This document shows positions 62,218 to 64,000 of a DNA stretch of 64,000 nt, piece by piece; the first letter of the stretch is position 1; each line of letters opens with the position of its first letter. This stretch comes from Clostridia bacterium (lineage in GTDB: Bacteria > Bacillota_A > Clostridia > Oscillospirales > CAG-272), in contig JAFTRQ010000133.1 in the NCBI GenBank assembly GCA_017462125.1, forward strand, positions 22,361 to 86,360. Reading direction: 5' to 3'. The notes beneath the pieces were generated by a model that saw nothing but the letters and a program-made list of their open reading frames with translations, did not search any database and was not told the DNA's origin. Both the position numbers and the translations under genes were made by a program.

Positions 62218-62342
62218 TTGACAATTTCGTTTTAACGAAGTATAATAATGACGATGGATTTCGTTTGAGCGAAATATAAGTATTCAAAACCGCTTCGTTC
62301 AAACGAAATGAATTGCAAAAAACAATTTCGTTCAAACGAAAT
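62218..62342 (+). promoter_or_regulatory. Consensus promoter with four evenly spaced palindromic operators
   Basis: TTGACA (62218-62223) and TATAAT (62241-62246) are exactly 17 bp apart. Palindrome 1, TTTCGTT-TT-AACGAAG (62225-62240), fills that spacer. Further copies follow: ATTTCGTTTGAGCGAAAT (62258-62275), CTTCGTTCAAACGAAAT (62293-62309) and ATTTCGTTCAAACGAAAT (62325-62342, perfect). Centres are 34, 34 and 33 bp apart. A dimeric repressor bound at site 1 would block RNA polymerase directly, and the array could support cooperative looping. The regulator may be the dual-HTH protein downstream. Confidence 0.7.
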
Positions 62343-62378
62343 ATTGACAGCGCGTTATGCTGAAAGGTGAGACAGACT

Positions 62379-63599
62379 ATGAATATGATCACGGTAAAAC
62401 AGGCGGCGGAACAATGGGGCGTAACCACCCGCCGCGTGCAGGAGCTTTGCAAGGAAGGGAAGATCAAGGGTGCAAAACGCTGGGAGAGAGCCTGGATGAT
62501 CCCCGCCCACGCCGTATTGCCAAGCACCGCAAAGGGCGACGTCCCCCATATGCCAATGCCAAAAAAGAGCCCGTTTCTTGATATGACCGACATTTATAAC
62601 ACGGCGGGCGATGCCGATGGCCGCGCGGCAATGCTTGAAAACAACCCCGAGGCCTTTGCGCTGCTTGAGGCTCAGCTTGCCTACAGACGCGGCGAGATAT
62701 TCAAGGTCTACGACCGCGCCCGCTACTTTTTGTCGGCTCACTCGGGATTTTACGCGATCATCGGCGGCGGTATGCTTTTGGCGCTTTGTGCCATTTGGCG
62801 AGGGGATATGGAGCTTTGGGTCGAGGCCAAGCGGCATATTTGCTCCGCGCCCTGCGACAGCGAGGTGCAAAGAGAAATGATCTCCCTCGCCCTTGCCATC
62901 GTTGACAGCTCGGTCTACGATAACAAGGACTATCCCGAGTGGTTTACGAGGGGAAGCTTTGAGGCTCTTCCGCCCGACGCGCACCCCGCGGCAAAGGTCT
63001 TTTATACCAAATATTTATATATGTCGGCGTTTGGCATCGCCTCCAAGCAGATCGATTTTGAGGGAATTCAAGGCCTTGCGCTGATGAGGCTGATACCAAA
63101 GTCCATCGAGCCGATGATCTCGCAGGCGGTGGTGGATAAAACGATCCTGCCCGAGATCTTTCTGCGCCTTTCCTGCGCCGTGGCGTATCACAATTCTGGG
63201 GACAGAGAGCATGCGATATTGCATATGGACAAAGCGATCGCCCTTGCGTTAGCCGACAGACTTTACGGCGTGCTTGTGGAATACGTGCGGCATTTTGACG
63301 GCCTGCTGGAGGAGCGGATCGCCTTGGTAGACCCCTCCGTGGTGGAGAAGGTGAGGGAGCTTTACGGAGTTTACAGCGTGGGTTGGTCAAAGCTGAGCGG
63401 CGCGGTGAGAAACCGCAATATCGCCGCCAATCTGACCGCGCGAGAGCGGGAGGTGGCGAAGCTCGTTACCTTTGGATTTACCTCCAAGGAGATCGCTTCG
63501 ATGCTTTATATTGCCGAGTCCACGGTCAAGCAGACCGTGCTTCGCGTAGTCCAAAAGACGGGTGTAAAGGACAGGTCGGAGTTTGCGAGTATCCTTTAA
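62379..63599 (+). CDS. Dual-HTH regulator: N-terminal excisionase/MerR-like and C-terminal LuxR-type domains
   Basis: A 406-residue protein. Residues 1-45 (TVKQAAEQWGVTTRRVQELCKEG and KGAKRWERAWMIP) form an excisionase/MerR-like winged helix-turn-helix. Residues ~60-330 are helical (TPR-like impression, GDREHAILHMDKAIALAL). The last ~55 residues are a LuxR-type helix-turn-helix (LTAREREVAKLVTFGFTSKEI, AESTVKQTVLRVVQKTGV). No receiver domain is seen. ATG 62379 follows AAAGGTGA; an in-frame GTG at 62367 is possible. It lies directly behind the palindrome-bearing promoter, suggesting autoregulation, and is followed by a terminator. Confidence 0.8.
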   Translation: MNMITVKQAAEQWGVTTRRVQELCKEGKIKGAKRWERAWMIPAHAVLPSTAKGDVPHMPMPKKSPFLDMTDIYNTAGDADGRAAMLENNPEAFALLEAQLAYRRGEIFKVYDRARYFLSAHSGFYAIIGGGMLLALCAIWRGDMELWVEAKRHICSAPCDSEVQREMISLALAIVDSSVYDNKDYPEWFTRGSFEALPPDAHPAAKVFYTKYLYMSAFGIASKQIDFEGIQGLALMRLIPKSIEPMISQAVVDKTILPEIFLRLSCAVAYHNSGDREHAILHMDKAIALALADRLYGVLVEYVRHFDGLLEERIALVDPSVVEKVRELYGVYSVGWSKLSGAVRNRNIAANLTAREREVAKLVTFGFTSKEIASMLYIAESTVKQTVLRVVQKTGVKDRSEFASIL

Positions 63600-63707
63600 G
63601 GGCGGCTTTTGGGACGCGTGGGGGCTGCACCTTACCTACCGAAAAGGGAAAAATGGTTAAATATTTATGCCCGAAAATTTGTGCTTTGGGTGGTACAAAA
63701 AAAGAAG

Positions 63708-63750
63708 AAAATCCTGTATACTGTTACAGAACGGTATATAGGATTTTTTT
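63708..63750 (+). terminator. Rho-independent terminator of the dual-HTH gene
   Basis: AAAATCCT-G-TATAC (63708-63721) pairs with GTATA-T-AGGATTTT (63734-63747) through one G-U pair, with a T7 run at 63744-63750. Confidence 0.78.
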
Positions 63751-64000
63751 GCCTGCGAATTGGGGTTTAGCGGTGAGTTTAATATGTTCATTTTCTGTCA
63801 TCAGCGATAGAAAACGAACCAAAAGAACGCCGCTCAAGGGGGAGAGGGTCTCACGGACAAAAATGCGGCATGTTCGCTTTTTCCTAAACGAAACCCTCTT
63901 TCCCATATGCGGCGTTTCTTTTGTAAGAGCAAATGCTTGCATTTGCGAGCCGAAGCGTAGCGTAGGCAGGTTTCATTTCCGCTGGTGGAAAGAAATGAAC
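63751..64000. repeat. Relative of the MITE-like element, cut by window edge
   Basis: The segment begins with a border like that at 55067 (GCGAATT-GGGGTTTA) and has TATGTTCATTTTCTGTC, a hairpin arm pair (63795-63818), GAACGCCGCTCAAGGGGGAGAG and TCTCACGGAC, closely matching 55094-55170. A rightward inverse arm (GCGGCGTTTCTTTTG, 63911-63925) and a second hairpin (TTTCC-GCTGGT-GGAAA, 63976-63991) follow. Short reading frames within it look conserved between copies only because the DNA repeat is conserved. Nothing else is seen here. Confidence 0.6.

Noticed and set aside
62225..62342. Evenly spaced repeats considered as a CRISPR array
   Set aside because: Repeats are only 16-18 bp, spacers about 16 bp, only four copies, no cas genes, and the first copy is embedded in a promoter.

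Overview
The window looks like a chromosomal segment of a gut-type anaerobic Clostridia bacterium (Bacillota). This is inferred from strong AGGAGG-type ribosome binding sites, AT-rich sigma-A promoters, an oxygen-sensitive sulfatase-maturing enzyme and many Clostridia-style carbohydrate genes. No 16S rRNA or other taxonomic marker is present. There is one tRNA, and no rRNA, CRISPR array, transposase or integrase.

Layout. 1-2385: 3' part of uvrA. 2386-2943: hairpin-rich repeats and a tRNA-Gly(CCC) on the minus strand. 3096-8521 (minus): a three-gene set of two paralogous right-handed beta-helix proteins flanking a GH28-like protein. 8631-13707 (minus): two XRE regulators with long C-terminal halves, a predicted ATPase and three small proteins of unknown function. 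14043-16534 (plus): a strong promoter, a structured leader and a four-gene phage tail-tip/holin-like cassette. 16665-24218: an AraC regulator divergent from a secreted protein (frameshifted), an Asp-box sialidase-like protein and a GH78 rhamnosidase. 24308-28648 (minus): a 1446-residue lipoprotein. 28823-37628 (minus): a catabolic operon (large DUF6259-like protein, Gfo/Idh/MocA dehydrogenase, sugar isomerase/epimerase, GH78-like protein, TIM-barrel protein). 37813-41297 (plus): AraC regulator, anaerobic sulfatase-maturing enzyme and a Cys-type sulfatase. 41445-47081: AraC regulator divergent from an arabinose/fucose-isomerase-like enzyme and a GH106-like glycosidase. 47186-51657 (minus): DUF5107-TPR, YgjV-like membrane protein and DUF5696-like protein. 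51784-63599: AraC regulator divergent from an L-arabinose locus (AraB-AraD fusion, AraA, transaldolase, sn-glycerol-1-phosphate dehydrogenase, GH78, metallo-beta-lactamase fold), then a regulator with two helix-turn-helix domains behind a promoter with four evenly spaced palindromes.

Taken together, the window encodes uptake-independent, mostly cytoplasmic processing of rhamnose- and arabinose-containing, possibly sulfated, plant or algal glycans. Most glycosidases lack a signal peptide and no transporter is encoded here, so oligosaccharide import must be supplied elsewhere. Free L-arabinose would pass AraA, then the kinase and epimerase halves of the AraB-AraD fusion, and enter the pentose phosphate pathway with transaldolase. 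Four AraC-type regulators sit beside or divergent to their likely target operons.

The most unusual features are non-coding: (i) four palindromes at 33-34 bp spacing, the first exactly filling the spacer of a consensus promoter; (ii) a hairpin-SD leader repeat placed before three unrelated genes; (iii) a MITE-like element with long imperfect terminal inverted repeats between araBD and araA and a relative at the right edge; (iv) a leader with several GGGGA-loop hairpins before the phage-like cassette.
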